Assembly (NCBI GenBank): GCA_030427805.1
Contig: JAUICP010000007.1
Span: 1 to 64,000, forward strand
Source: Bdellovibrionia bacterium
GTDB lineage: Bacteria > Bdellovibrionota > Bdellovibrionia > Bdellovibrionales > JAGQZY01
Reading direction: 5' to 3'
DNA: 64,000 bases
The translations under genes were made by a program, and so were the position numbers. A model generated the notes under the pieces. That model did not search any database, was not told the DNA's origin, and saw only the letters and a list, made by a program, of their open reading frames with translations. Each line of letters starts with the position of its first letter. The first letter of the stretch is position 1. Shown here piece after piece: positions 17,618 through 26,545 of this stretch.

Positions 17618-20512
17618 TCAGCTGGCTCGAGGGGCCTTCTTCGAATTAAGAGCGCTTTTTAGCACTCGATAGATATCCGAATCGGAATAGGGCTTATAGA
17701 AATAGCCGTCAATGATGCTGTTGATATCATTTTTTGGGTCTTCAAAATCCACCGAAACACCGCCAGTTGTGAAAACTATTTTTGGTTGTTCCACTCCCTC
17801 TTGGGCCCGTAGATTTTTTGCCAACTCAAAACCATTCATTTTGGGCATATTGATATCTGAAAGAATTAAAGAATATTGTCCCGGATACTTCATAAAGAGC
17901 TTAAGAGCCTCTTCACCATTTTCGCAGAGAGCTGAATCAATTCCAAACTTGCTGAGACTCTCTCTTAAAAGGTTCCGAATTTCAGGTTCGTCGTCAACGA
18001 TGATGGCTTTGGCCTCGAGTTGATCGTATTTTAGATGAAAATGAGTCTTCACTTCGACCGGAGCCTGCACCTTTTCTTCGACTATATGCTTTGGGAAGGA
18101 AATCTTAAATCGAGTCCCTTTGCCAACCTCGCTGACTAAATCAAGTTCACCTTTCATCTCAGTGACAAAATTGTGAACCAATGCCAAGCCTATTCCAGTT
18201 CCTTTGTTTATGCCTTTAGTTGTAAAGAAGGGATCAAAAATGCGTTTCTTGATACTGTCTGGAATTCCTTTGCCGTTATCTTCAATTTCGAGGACAAAAT
18301 ATTCACTATTTTCTTCGGTTCGAATCTTAATGAGCTTTTCTTTTTGATCTTGAATGGCATCTTTAGCGTTAGATATGAGATTGACAATAATTTGTTGGAA
18401 TCGATTTCGGTCCCCAAGGATCTGGAGATCCGGGTTTTCAACATTGTTGTCTATGCTTACTTGAACGCCCTGATGTTGATATATCTCTTCGATCATATTA
18501 AATGACTCTTCGATGGCATCGATCGGATTGATTGGATGAATTTGGTCGGACTCGGAACGAGAAAAAGTTCTTAGCCCTTTGACAATTTTACCTATTCGAT
18601 TGGCGGCGATATCTATTTTTCCTAAATAGGTATCAAGGCCCTGGTCATCTAATGCTCCTTTTTCGGACTTAATCCTCAGGGTATTAATGTAGCCCTTAAT
18701 GATAGCTAGTGGATTATTGATTTCGTGACCAACCCCAGCGGCCATTTCGCCGATAGACGCTAGTCGAGCCTGGTGTTCAGCAATGACTTTTTGATTTTCA
18801 TACTCTTTTTCTTTAGTAATATCCTCGCACACACCTATGTAGCCGATGAGACTCCCCTCTTTATTTTTGATGGCTGTTGCGGTGACTCTACCAGGAAACC
18901 GCGTTCCATCTTTTTTGATAAAGGTCCATTCACTGGAGTCAATTTTCTGATCTTTGAGCTTGCGAATAAATACACCCATGCCGGGTTTAACAGCTTCTTG
19001 GTACTCTTCACTTAATTCACGAGCTTTATCAAAGATTTCACTGATGTCATGCCATATAGAAGGGGGTTTTTTTCCGACGACTTCTTCACTTCGATAACCG
19101 AACATCTCTTCTGCTTTTTTGTTGTAGCCGTTGACGATTCCATTGGGACCAATCGATATGAGTCCATGGGGTACGTTGTCTTGAATGCTCTGGGTAAATT
19201 TCAGCGAAGTTTCGAGCTCAGCCACCATCCCTTTTAGGGATTTCTCGGCCTTTTTGCGTACCGTAATATCGTATCTAAAGGAGAGGAATGATTTAATTTT
19301 TCCAGCTTTATTCGTGATTGGCGAAATAGTTGTATCCACCCAGTAGATTGTTCCATCTTTTCGCTGATTGCGTATCTCTCCCCGCCATACTTTCCCACTC
19401 TTGATTGTTTGCCAAAGGCCTACAAAAAATTCCTTAGAGTGATAGCCTGAATTAAGTATGCGGTGATCTTGACCCAGAAGTTCTTCTTTTTCGTAGCCCG
19501 ATATTTTACAGAAGTTGTCATTCACCGATACAATTTTTCCTTTTGGATCTGTTTCAGCGATAATTGCATAAGTGTCGAGACCTCGGACAAAAGACTCAAG
19601 TTTGTGGTTGTTAAATACTTCACTAGTTATGTCTTGAAATGTTACGACGACGCATTGCCCGGTTTCGGCTTGAAATGGTGTCGAGTTAATATTGATCCAA
19701 CGGATATCATTTTGTCCGTCGTCTATGCCCATTTTAGCATTGCGAACTGGTTCCCCCGTACGGAGTGTTACCATAACGGGATGTTCCTCCCCAGGGTAGG
19801 GCCTTCCATCAAGGTGAATGGATTTCCATCGTGGATCCATAGAATCGAGTCCTAGGATTTGATTCTTGGAGACCCCTAGTATCTTAAGAGCCGCCGGATT
19901 GAAATCGACGATCTTGCCCTTTGCATCGTGAAGTACCATCCCCTCGGCCATGGTTTCTAGAACCTTGGAGTGGGAATGCTCGCGATTGAGAAGCGATTGT
20001 AGAATATGATCTTTTTCAAAATGAAATTTACGAAGATCCAAATGACAAGATACGAGTTCTGCCAGAGTTTTTAGTTTGTCTACCTGGTCGCGACTTAGTT
20101 TTCGAGGCTTATAATCAAGAACACAAAGTGCGCCCAGGGCGTAGCCCTCTTCAGTAATCAAAGGAATACCAGCGTAAAATCTTAGGCCCGGGTTTTCTTG
20201 AACGAGCGAATTATCTTTAAACCTTGTATCTTTGGTTAGATCCTCAATTTCTAAAATCTCTTCAGTCCGAATCGTGTATTGGCAAACGGAGAGGTTTCTT
20301 GGAATTTCTTTTTCATCGATTCCGATTTTCGATTTATGCCATTGTCGATTTTCGTCTATTAGAGTTATAAGCGCGATGGGACAGTCACAGTAGGTAGCTG
20401 CTTGTTTGGCAATTTTGTCAAATTGCATCTCTGGATCGGTATCCAAGATGTCCAATTTGAAAAGAGCTTCGAGTCTCTTTCTTTCGTAATTTTCATCGTC
20501 AAACTTTGCCAT
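17618..20512 (-). CDS. Hybrid sensor histidine kinase (GAF, multiple PAS, HisKA, HATPase, receiver)
   Basis: A 964-residue soluble signalling protein with no membrane segment, so it senses cytoplasmic cues. An N-terminal GAF domain (about 15-165, ALITLIDENRQWHKS) is followed by three or more PAS domains (about 175-565; WINI, GKIVSVNDNFCKISGY and GIVNGYNKKAEEMFGY mark them). The HisKA box GHEINNPLAI carries the phosphorylated His at about 595. The ATPase has N-box NLISNAKDAI, G1 DNGKGIP, F-box FDPFFTTK and G2 GTGIGLAL. The C-terminal receiver has the acidic pair VDDE and phospho-acceptor SDINMP at about 884. Phosphorelay from His to the internal receiver is expected; the downstream phosphotransfer partner is not encoded nearby. 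It has its own promoter region and a weak ribosome site. Confidence 0.95.
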   Translation of the reverse strand: MAKFDDENYERKRLEALFKLDILDTDPEMQFDKIAKQAATYCDCPIALITLIDENRQWHKSKIGIDEKEIPRNLSVCQYTIRTEEILEIEDLTKDTRFKDNSLVQENPGLRFYAGIPLITEEGYALGALCVLDYKPRKLSRDQVDKLKTLAELVSCHLDLRKFHFEKDHILQSLLNREHSHSKVLETMAEGMVLHDAKGKIVDFNPAALKILGVSKNQILGLDSMDPRWKSIHLDGRPYPGEEHPVMVTLRTGEPVRNAKMGIDDGQNDIRWININSTPFQAETGQCVVVTFQDITSEVFNNHKLESFVRGLDTYAIIAETDPKGKIVSVNDNFCKISGYEKEELLGQDHRILNSGYHSKEFFVGLWQTIKSGKVWRGEIRNQRKDGTIYWVDTTISPITNKAGKIKSFLSFRYDITVRKKAEKSLKGMVAELETSLKFTQSIQDNVPHGLISIGPNGIVNGYNKKAEEMFGYRSEEVVGKKPPSIWHDISEIFDKARELSEEYQEAVKPGMGVFIRKLKDQKIDSSEWTFIKKDGTRFPGRVTATAIKNKEGSLIGYIGVCEDITKEKEYENQKVIAEHQARLASIGEMAAGVGHEINNPLAIIKGYINTLRIKSEKGALDDQGLDTYLGKIDIAANRIGKIVKGLRTFSRSESDQIHPINPIDAIEESFNMIEEIYQHQGVQVSIDNNVENPDLQILGDRNRFQQIIVNLISNAKDAIQDQKEKLIKIRTEENSEYFVLEIEDNGKGIPDSIKKRIFDPFFTTKGINKGTGIGLALVHNFVTEMKGELDLVSEVGKGTRFKISFPKHIVEEKVQAPVEVKTHFHLKYDQLEAKAIIVDDEPEIRNLLRESLSKFGIDSALCENGEEALKLFMKYPGQYSLILSDINMPKMNGFELAKNLRAQEGVEQPKIVFTTGGVSVDFEDPKNDINSIIDGYFYKPYSDSDIYRVLKSALNSKKAPRAS

Positions 20513-20590
20513 GCTTACTGGAACTCAATTTCATCTAAGGATTTCTATTACATTAACCTTTTCGGGTATTTACATGGGATTTCAAGCTCA

Positions 20591-20634
20591 ATTAAAAAAG
20601 TTTAATAAGCTCTTAATAGAGGTATTAAACTTTT
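20591..20634 (-). terminator. AT-rich intrinsic terminator after the rhodanese operon
   Basis: A perfect 12-bp inverted repeat, AAAAGTTTAATA (20596-20607) and TATTAAACTTTT (20623-20634), encloses a 15-nt loop that itself contains CTCTTAATAGAG. Read on the minus strand, the stem is followed by a T-run (AAACTTTTTTAATTG). It lies 54 nt past the stop of the gene ending at 20688 and just upstream of the kinase start at 20512. Confidence 0.6.
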
Positions 20635-20687
20635 AACAGAAACATTCTAAAATCGAGACCATTTCTTAGAACTTAAGGTGAGTTCTA

Positions 20688-20936
20688 TCAATTTTGAGAC
20701 ACTGCTTTTTTGTAAAAGAGCATTCTAATAATTTTGGTGATTAATAAGAGCCATGGTGTTCCATGAAAGAGCAAGTCGAAGATATCTATGCCTTTAGTCA
20801 AGCTACCAGAAAATAGCAGCATTAATTTTTCGACGATATGGGGCATTGGTACAAATGGGGCAAGACCTAAGCTGAGGCTTGCTACTAAAAACAAGTATAT
20901 TGAAGTGTTATCAATGTATTTAAAAAAGTGTTTCAT
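20688..20936 (-). CDS. Small two-helix membrane protein coupled to a rhodanese
   Basis: An 82-residue protein with hydrophobic segments at about 12-30 and 55-72, and conserved-looking motifs LGLAPFVPMPHIVEKLMLLF and DIFDLLFHGTPW. I recall similar short proteins next to rhodanese genes in marine gammaproteobacteria, where they are automatically called RND transporter although far too short to be one. Its start codon overlaps the stop of the upstream rhodanese lipoprotein gene (ATGA), so it is translationally coupled and probably works with it at the inner membrane. Function unknown. Confidence 0.75.
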   Translation of the reverse strand: MKHFFKYIDNTSIYLFLVASLSLGLAPFVPMPHIVEKLMLLFSGSLTKGIDIFDLLFHGTPWLLLITKIIRMLFYKKAVSQN

Positions 20937-21298
20937 TTCTTTTTAGACAGCCTATTCCATATGCGCCAATCACCAATATTAACGACATTATTAAAACCCT
21001 TTGCCTTTAAAAGACTTTGTGCGCTTGAAGCCCTTCCGCCCGATTCACAAAAAACTAAAATCGTTTTGTCTTTGCTAAGCTCTTGGACCCTTTGATTGAG
21101 TTCATCCACCGGTATATTAATCGCCAGCGACGAACCATTGGCAGAAAATTCCGTGGTGGAACGAACGTCCAGCCCGATAGCATCTCCGGTGGTAATCGCT
21201 TTTGAATATTGAGATTCGATGGGCTCCTGCTTAGAACTTTCTTTATCGGTACAACTGGTGAGGCCCACAATACAGAATAAAAATATAACGAGTTTCAA
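20933..21298 (-). CDS. Rhodanese-domain lipoprotein
   Basis: A 121-residue lipoprotein (lipobox LTSC near residue 16) with a single rhodanese domain. The motif LDVRSTTEF opens the domain and the active loop is FCESGGRASS, giving the Cys-x5-loop with Arg expected of sulfurtransferases. It should carry a persulfide on this Cys, in the periplasm. A small membrane protein gene overlaps its stop by four bases. The predicted partner and sulfur acceptor are unknown. The pairing with a persulfide dioxygenase-rhodanese fusion at 25514-26545 suggests that reactive sulfur handling matters to this organism, but the two genes are not linked in one operon. Confidence 0.88.
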   Translation of the reverse strand: MKLVIFLFCIVGLTSCTDKESSKQEPIESQYSKAITTGDAIGLDVRSTTEFSANGSSLAINIPVDELNQRVQELSKDKTILVFCESGGRASSAQSLLKAKGFNNVVNIGDWRIWNRLSKKK

Positions 21299-21669
21299 GC
21301 GTCGTCTCCTTTACTTAGCGCTTTAAACGCCATTAATACCATTAATTATAAAATAGACTTCATGTGTTCTTTATCATCTTGCTTATAATATACTTTTTTC
21401 TCTCGTTAAGCTTGGTTTTTAAAGGCAAATACTGACGAAATTCCCTATGATAGAACTTTTAATTTGGTACTGCTATCACGTCCAAAAGTGACACTTTTGG
21501 GCTCTATCCAATCGATGGGGTGACCATTCTGGTCTCCTCACGAAGAGTCATTTGTGAATTGTTTTCTGATACATCGCGGATTCTTTGCCTTAAAAATATT
21601 TTTGTATTTTCATCACCCTGTTTTTTAGAAACGAAAAACAAAATTCATCTTTTGTTTCAAGGGGGAAAC
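21299..21669. other. Intergenic region with a strong palindrome
   Basis: These 371 nt lie between the divergent rhodanese (minus) and M15-like peptidase (plus) genes. The main element is the 19-bp palindrome at 21482-21500. An open frame runs from 21520 into the peptidase gene but its N-terminal part has no ribosome site and no signal-peptide logic, so I treat it as leader. Nothing else is recognisable. Confidence 0.5.
21482..21500. promoter_or_regulatory. 19-bp perfect palindrome, candidate operator
   Basis: CCAAAAGTG and CACTTTTGG, 9-bp arms around a single central A, form a perfect palindrome in the divergent intergenic region. It lies 170 nt ahead of the GTG at 21670 and 184 nt from the rhodanese start. 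Its short centre suits a dimeric regulator site better than a terminator, and no T-run follows. Confidence 0.5.
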
Positions 21670-22560
21670 GTGAAAAGCAAAATAAATTTACTCAGCATAG
21701 AGAATATCGTTCTTAGTTTACTTCTTATTGGTTTTACCAGTTCATCGATTGCATCATTACCTGTCGATCAAAGGCCTCGATTGGAAGATGATCAATTGAT
21801 CCGAATGAGTCATCATGATCACGAAGACGAAGATCATTCCCACGAAGAAAGACCGGCCGACGACAAAGTCATTGCTGAATACATTCAAGCAGAATTTATC
21901 GGCCTGGACTCATTTGGACGAGCAAAGATTATTGATCCGGTCACTGGAGAATCGGTTACGGTAGATATTAATGATCCAGAGATTAGCTTTCTCAATGAGG
22001 AGGGTTTGCTGGCTGAAGATGAGGCTGATATTGAAATTGTCGCTGTACCCAACTTTTATTTTCCGTCATATAGAACCAGACTTTCTGGGCAGGGTGGTTC
22101 TCGATCAGTAGGAAAATTAAAGTCCTGGAAAGAATGTTCAGGTTCCATAAAAGGCCGTTATGCGGGGGCGAGTCGCTGTACAAGTCGAGCCCGCGTTGTT
22201 CATTCCAGTCTTTACGATGTTCTTATGAAAATGCCATCTATAGCTGGTGGAAAAAGTATTTACCTTGTTCACCACGGTATTACGGGAGACAGAAATCACC
22301 GAAAAAGAAGAAGCCTTCACAATTCGTTTCGTGCTATTGATGTTTCTGAAGTTAAGGTTAATGGAAAGATCTATAAATATCGAACGGCTGTGCGTAACTC
22401 AAAGTCAGCAGAGCGACGATTTTATAATAAGCTGATCAAAAACTGGGAGTCTGCGGTTCGAAGACGTTGTGGCGGAGTTGTGAACGCTACCACTATCAAC
22501 TGGACTGACAAGAAACATCGATCCCACCTCCATCTTGGAACGACCTATAATTGTCGCTAG
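21670..22560 (+). CDS. Secreted M15-like (D-Ala-D-Ala carboxypeptidase-like) protein
   Basis: A 296-residue exported protein. The start is GTG 21670 with an AAGGGGG site, giving a signal peptide that ends near SSSIASLPV. The mature N terminus is His- and acid-rich (MSHHDHEDEDHSHEE), a likely metal-binding tail. The C-terminal half resembles peptidase M15 fold enzymes: HNSFRAID (about 217-224) fits the H-x6-D zinc motif, although the usual Gly is Phe, and HLHLG (about 286-290) fits the HxH ending. Murein peptide cleavage is plausible by family; the divergence leaves activity uncertain. Four cysteines in the C-terminal half (KECSGS, SRCTSR, RRCGGV, YNCR) could form disulfides. Confidence 0.65.
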   Translation: MKSKINLLSIENIVLSLLLIGFTSSSIASLPVDQRPRLEDDQLIRMSHHDHEDEDHSHEERPADDKVIAEYIQAEFIGLDSFGRAKIIDPVTGESVTVDINDPEISFLNEEGLLAEDEADIEIVAVPNFYFPSYRTRLSGQGGSRSVGKLKSWKECSGSIKGRYAGASRCTSRARVVHSSLYDVLMKMPSIAGGKSIYLVHHGITGDRNHRKRRSLHNSFRAIDVSEVKVNGKIYKYRTAVRNSKSAERRFYNKLIKNWESAVRRRCGGVVNATTINWTDKKHRSHLHLGTTYNCR

Positions 22561-22701
22561 TTTCGATGTTGAGAGAAACCAACAGTTGTTAAAATATGGA
22601 TATTCATACAATATTGTTCACCTGTTTTACTCTTAAAGCCGGCGGAAAGTTGATTGAAAGAGAGTAGACCGTTTTTTAATAGTTCTTTGTAAGAGTATGC
22701 T

Positions 22702-22734
22702 TCAATATTGGCGAGATCGGCTCGCCAATATTGA
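22702..22734. other. Perfect 14-bp stem hairpin without T-run
   Basis: TCAATATTGGCGAG (22702-22715) and its exact complement CTCGCCAATATTGA (22721-22734) flank a 5-nt loop, ATCGG. It lies 142 nt past the peptidase stop and 57 nt before the next start at 22792. No T-run follows on either strand, so it may be a leader structure, an RNA-processing site or a protein-binding dyad instead of an intrinsic terminator. Confidence 0.5.
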
Positions 22735-22791
22735 CTTCTGAATTAAATTCACTTACCTTCTCATCTGGGTTTGGGACTTATGAGGCATAAG

Positions 22792-24411
22792 GTGAAGCTA
22801 AATTTTCGAACCCGCAATTTACTTTTTTCGATTTTTATCGTCCTTCAAGGTTTCACTAGCTTTGCACAAGTAAATCACTTAGATTCCCCCTATGGACAGA
22901 TATCAAAGAATATAGCTTTTAATTCAGCTGAACAAAAACTTCTTAATTACCCAAGTGCATATACAAAAGTGACAACCGAAAACCCTTATAGAATGGTTCA
23001 TTGCTCTGACTTGAGTTCTGGGCAAGGATGGGATGACTTTGTTGCTTTGGTCATGTCGAATATCCAAAAGGTTCACGGTTTCGAGTCGTCGTCTTTTCTC
23101 AAAAACTTTGCCGGATCTCATTTTGGTGTCGAACCTAAGGCTTCCAAGGATTATTTACCCTTTTATAGGGCATTAAAGAGCCTCAATGACTGTCTTCCGT
23201 CCATTGATTCCGAGGTCATTCTTGAGCGTGCTGAAAAGCTTCGCCGATTTTTAATTTCGGTTGGTATAAGTCAGCTTCCCGATCATTCCTATGGGTACTT
23301 GGTGAGCGACAAAGAGTATGTGGCGACTGCGCCTGAAGAAGCCCTCGAGTTACCTGAGGAAGCTATGTTGAATCTTGGGCTCGTGCAAAATTACGAGGAG
23401 GTTTTTAGGTCCAATGGTTGGCCGTTTTTTAGATACCGATCTCGACACGTGGCCAATGGAAAAAACCTACCTTTTTCATTTGAACGTCTTTTGCTAATGA
23501 TACCAGGTGATACTAGGACCCAGTTAATTCAGTATACTTTTCCTCCGAAAGGTCAAGAAACCACGAGTGGGCGGAGTGGATTTTTAAAAGGTGATATAAT
23601 CAATCTCATTTCAATTGATCACTCCGAAGACGGAGCTAATCGGATCTATTTTCGAGAATTTCAGAGGGACTCCCAAGGTCGAGTTCAAAACAGAGTACAC
23701 AAAGCATCGAATTGTTATTCCTGTCATAGTAATGGCGTACGGATGATTCTGCCTGTGGCGGGATCGATTCCCATTGAACAGGAATCGAGCCACAAGCAAA
23801 TTGATCGTTTTCTCAAACAGGCCTACAACTCTAGATCTGGATTTGACTTTGGAAATTACTTACCTATTGAAGATTTTGGACCTCAATTAGCGGGTCAAAT
23901 GAACGTGGAGGAGTCGCAAAGACTTGGACTGCGCCGCCCAATAAGTTGTCAGCAATGTCATGATGAGAGCAAACCACTTAATTTTGTGGCAAATTCGCGC
24001 CATTTGAAATTCAAGATGGTGGATGAGTTGACCATGCCCATCGGGATGTCTGTCGAGTCAAAGGCTTTAAGAAATGGATTACCCCTTAATATTTATAAAA
24101 AGATGTCGGAGAGCATTGGCGCCGACTCCGAGATTGCTTCGCAAATCTACGGGGGTTTTCAGTGTAATCCTGTCTGTAGCTATACCCGGGTGGGAAGTTT
24201 GCAAAGTTTGGTTAGCCAATTGGAAGACTTGCGTATTATTGAAAGCGATGAAGCTCGAGAGGCTCAGGTAAATATTGATCGTCTACAGGAGTCTGCTTCC
24301 CAATATTACGAAAGAATAATGAGACAGTATTTGGATCAAGAAATGAATTCTAATTTTTCTACTGGGAAATATCGATGTACACTTCACTTTACCCTAAGGC
24401 CCTCGAAATGA
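22792..24411 (+). CDS. Secreted protein with two CxxCH heme-c motifs
   Basis: About 540 residues, exported (MKLNFRTRNLLFSIFIVLQG with cleavage near SFAQ). I prefer GTG 22792, with GAGG six bases upstream; ATG 22780 and TTG 22771 are alternatives. CYSCH (about 308) and CQQCH (about 386) are c-type heme attachment motifs in a region otherwise unlike ordinary cytochrome c, resembling the large cytochrome-like proteins common in delta-type and planctomycete genomes. A periplasmic redox role is possible. The stop overlaps the next start (ATGA at 24408), so the NlpC/P60-like protein is translationally coupled to it. Confidence 0.7.
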   Translation: MKLNFRTRNLLFSIFIVLQGFTSFAQVNHLDSPYGQISKNIAFNSAEQKLLNYPSAYTKVTTENPYRMVHCSDLSSGQGWDDFVALVMSNIQKVHGFESSSFLKNFAGSHFGVEPKASKDYLPFYRALKSLNDCLPSIDSEVILERAEKLRRFLISVGISQLPDHSYGYLVSDKEYVATAPEEALELPEEAMLNLGLVQNYEEVFRSNGWPFFRYRSRHVANGKNLPFSFERLLLMIPGDTRTQLIQYTFPPKGQETTSGRSGFLKGDIINLISIDHSEDGANRIYFREFQRDSQGRVQNRVHKASNCYSCHSNGVRMILPVAGSIPIEQESSHKQIDRFLKQAYNSRSGFDFGNYLPIEDFGPQLAGQMNVEESQRLGLRRPISCQQCHDESKPLNFVANSRHLKFKMVDELTMPIGMSVESKALRNGLPLNIYKKMSESIGADSEIASQIYGGFQCNPVCSYTRVGSLQSLVSQLEDLRIIESDEAREAQVNIDRLQESASQYYERIMRQYLDQEMNSNFSTGKYRCTLHFTLRPSK

Positions 24412-25484
24412 CTAAGATTCGTAGTTACGCGTTAGCACTGCTTATACTTTTTTCCTTTGGATTTAACAGATCTATGGCGCATACATGCCAGGCTCATTTT
24501 TCTCCGAGTACAATCCTTTCCCTATCTGATGCTGATAAAGCCGGTCAAGCTGTTCACCCCAATCTTTACGGGAGTGATGGTTGGTTCTTAGAAAAATTCA
24601 ATGAAGAAGGAAGAGGGCAAAACAAGATAATTCACGTCGGGCGAGAGTCCTATCTTTCTTATGACCGTCCCGATGAATTTCAGAGAATATTGAAGCGATT
24701 CGGCTTGAGTTTTAATCCTGAGTTATTGATCCAAGTTCCCGAGGTTCCTGGAAGTCGGTTTTATCCGATTCAGCTTTCTAGCTTGCCAGACCGATTTCGT
24801 GAGAAGATTGGGTTGACTACAATTTATGAAGGAGCCCGCTGTTATAGTGCCCTCTTTTTTGCTCTTGGATACAAAAACTATATAACCAGTGCTGGTCCCG
24901 AAGAAAGCAAGCTTTTGCTTGCCTCTGACCTTTTTGAAAGGATCTCCAGGGAGGAACTCAGAGAAGGAGATGTCATTACTCTCGGAAAAGGCAGCTATCC
25001 AACGGATCACGTCGCCTTTCTCATCACCGATGATCTCGTCTTTCACAAGGCCAATGAATTTACTGAGGAATACATTTCATTGGTGCCGAGAAGTCATTTT
25101 CGCTCGAGCTATAATAACTACGAAGACGGTGCTCAGTTTTTTAGACCGCGACTCTCGTGGCAAGACTTTCTTGAAAAGCATAAAGATGAGATTCCTAAAG
25201 AGGCTTTAGCAGGACTTCGAGCGATCGAAGTGATGGCTAAAAAGTTAGAAGAATACTATTTAACAGGTCATATCGAAAGTTGGTATGACAAGCCTGAAGC
25301 ATTCTATGAAGACTTTCAAAAACAAATCGACTTAGCCGATGACATCGGAAAGAAGTGGTATGCTTATGCGACGGCTGAACTTGAAAAACCTGAGGTCAAA
25401 AATAATCCAAACCTCAGATTGGTACTGGGTTTACTGCGGGAGCAGGCCGACTCCATGAGCTCCCTTGAGGGTCCCTACGACTAG
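24408..25484 (+). CDS. Secreted NlpC/P60-like cysteine-peptidase-fold protein
   Basis: A 358-residue exported protein; ATG 24408 overlaps the previous stop by four bases and starts a signal peptide (MTKIRSYALALLILFSFGF...SMAHT). The middle carries GARCYSALFFALG (Cys about 145), then EGDVITLG and TDHVAFLI (His about 200) and VFHKAN, the order Cys, GDV, His seen in NlpC/P60 and related CHAP-type papain-fold enzymes. That suggests cleavage of peptidoglycan stem peptides. The remaining 130 residues are helical and charged. The assignment rests on motif order only, so activity is tentative. Its coupling to a heme-motif protein is unusual. Confidence 0.6.
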   Translation: MTKIRSYALALLILFSFGFNRSMAHTCQAHFSPSTILSLSDADKAGQAVHPNLYGSDGWFLEKFNEEGRGQNKIIHVGRESYLSYDRPDEFQRILKRFGLSFNPELLIQVPEVPGSRFYPIQLSSLPDRFREKIGLTTIYEGARCYSALFFALGYKNYITSAGPEESKLLLASDLFERISREELREGDVITLGKGSYPTDHVAFLITDDLVFHKANEFTEEYISLVPRSHFRSSYNNYEDGAQFFRPRLSWQDFLEKHKDEIPKEALAGLRAIEVMAKKLEEYYLTGHIESWYDKPEAFYEDFQKQIDLADDIGKKWYAYATAELEKPEVKNNPNLRLVLGLLREQADSMSSLEGPYD

Positions 25485-25513
25485 TCATTATTGAGAAGCA
25501 GCCTTATAGGACC

Positions 25514-26545
25514 TTAATTCTTAACCAGATTATGACCTGAATCGATCCAAATAGAAATACCATCATCGAGGTGTCCAATATTGGTCATTCCTTTTTCGCT
25601 CACAATTTTTAAGGCCAGGGCTGAGCGTTCGCCATGGGCACAGTAAAAAACATTTCGTTTTTCATCCTTTAATAAACGACTGATCACGGAATCTTCTGAG
25701 TCAATTTCTTTGGCAAGCTGTGTGTAGGCGATCTTTTTAGCGCCCTCGATAATTCCCGTTTTAGCAATTTCTTCGGGTTCACGAAGGTCAATAATATTCC
25801 AATTTTTTCTATTGGCCTCCAACTCCTCAGCAGAGACGAGCCAGTCCTTTGCAATTTTTTGCTTGAGGTCGCCGGCCATCGACAAGTTTGCCGGGACAGC
25901 AATATCCATTAACTTAGGGTCCGGGAGATTGAGGTTTTCCATGATCGAAATAAATTCCTCACGAGTTCTTCCGGCGAACCTTGGATTCTCAACTTTCTCC
26001 CGTCCGATTGTAGAATAGTTTTCACCTTTGTAGTCGTGGCCCGGAAGGACTATTGTTTCGTTGGGCAATTCAAAAAGTCTCTGGAGACTGTCGTAAAGTT
26101 TGCTGGGACTTCCATTTTGAAAATCAGTTCGACCATTACCTCGGATGAGCATGGTGTCCCCAGTAAAGAGATAATTCTCAAATAAAAAGCTATAGGAATC
26201 ATCTGTGTGTCCGGGTGTGTAGAAGGTTTTTAGTTCTATATCCCCTAGCCGAATGACCTCCCCATCGGCCAGTCTTCTAGAGACCAAGTCTGTTTTTGAT
26301 GCTTCCCCCATGAGAGTCATGCACAAAGTGAGATCGCGAAGTTTTTTTAATCCCGATATATGATCGGCATGGACGTGGGTATCAAGGGCTGCGATGAGAC
26401 GCAGTTTTCTCTCTCCGATAAATTTCAAATATTGGTCGCAGTTTTCTTCAACGGGGTCGATAATTATGGCTTCAGAACCCGCTTTTTGTGCAATGAGATA
26501 GGTGTAAGTCGAAGATGTTTGATCGAAAAACTGTTCTAGAATCAC
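25514..26545 (-). CDS. Persulfide dioxygenase-rhodanese fusion (ETHE1-like)
   Basis: A 343-residue cytoplasmic enzyme starting at GTG 26545 with an AAGGAG site. The first 230 residues or so are a metallo-beta-lactamase fold of the ETHE1 type: THVHADH holds the metal ligands, TPGHTDDS and FTGDTMLI follow, and RGNGRTDFQNG is characteristic of the mononuclear-iron persulfide dioxygenases. A C-terminal rhodanese domain has active-site loop CAHGERS. Such natural fusions oxidise glutathione persulfide to sulfite and can hand the sulfite to the rhodanese to make thiosulfate. It is a single gene converging with the NlpC/P60-like gene, with 29 nt between stops. Confidence 0.93.
   Translation of the reverse strand: MILEQFFDQTSSTYTYLIAQKAGSEAIIIDPVEENCDQYLKFIGERKLRLIAALDTHVHADHISGLKKLRDLTLCMTLMGEASKTDLVSRRLADGEVIRLGDIELKTFYTPGHTDDSYSFLFENYLFTGDTMLIRGNGRTDFQNGSPSKLYDSLQRLFELPNETIVLPGHDYKGENYSTIGREKVENPRFAGRTREEFISIMENLNLPDPKLMDIAVPANLSMAGDLKQKIAKDWLVSAEELEANRKNWNIIDLREPEEIAKTGIIEGAKKIAYTQLAKEIDSEDSVISRLLKDEKRNVFYCAHGERSALALKIVSEKGMTNIGHLDDGISIWIDSGHNLVKN

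Noticed and set aside
20594-20636. Operator for the hybrid histidine kinase gene
   Set aside because: The 12-bp inverted repeat is followed by a T-run on the minus strand and lies 54 nt past the stop of the upstream gene, which fits a terminator better, though a dual role cannot be excluded.
20688-20936. RND efflux transporter
   Set aside because: Homologues carry that automatic name, but 82 residues with two helices cannot form an RND pump.
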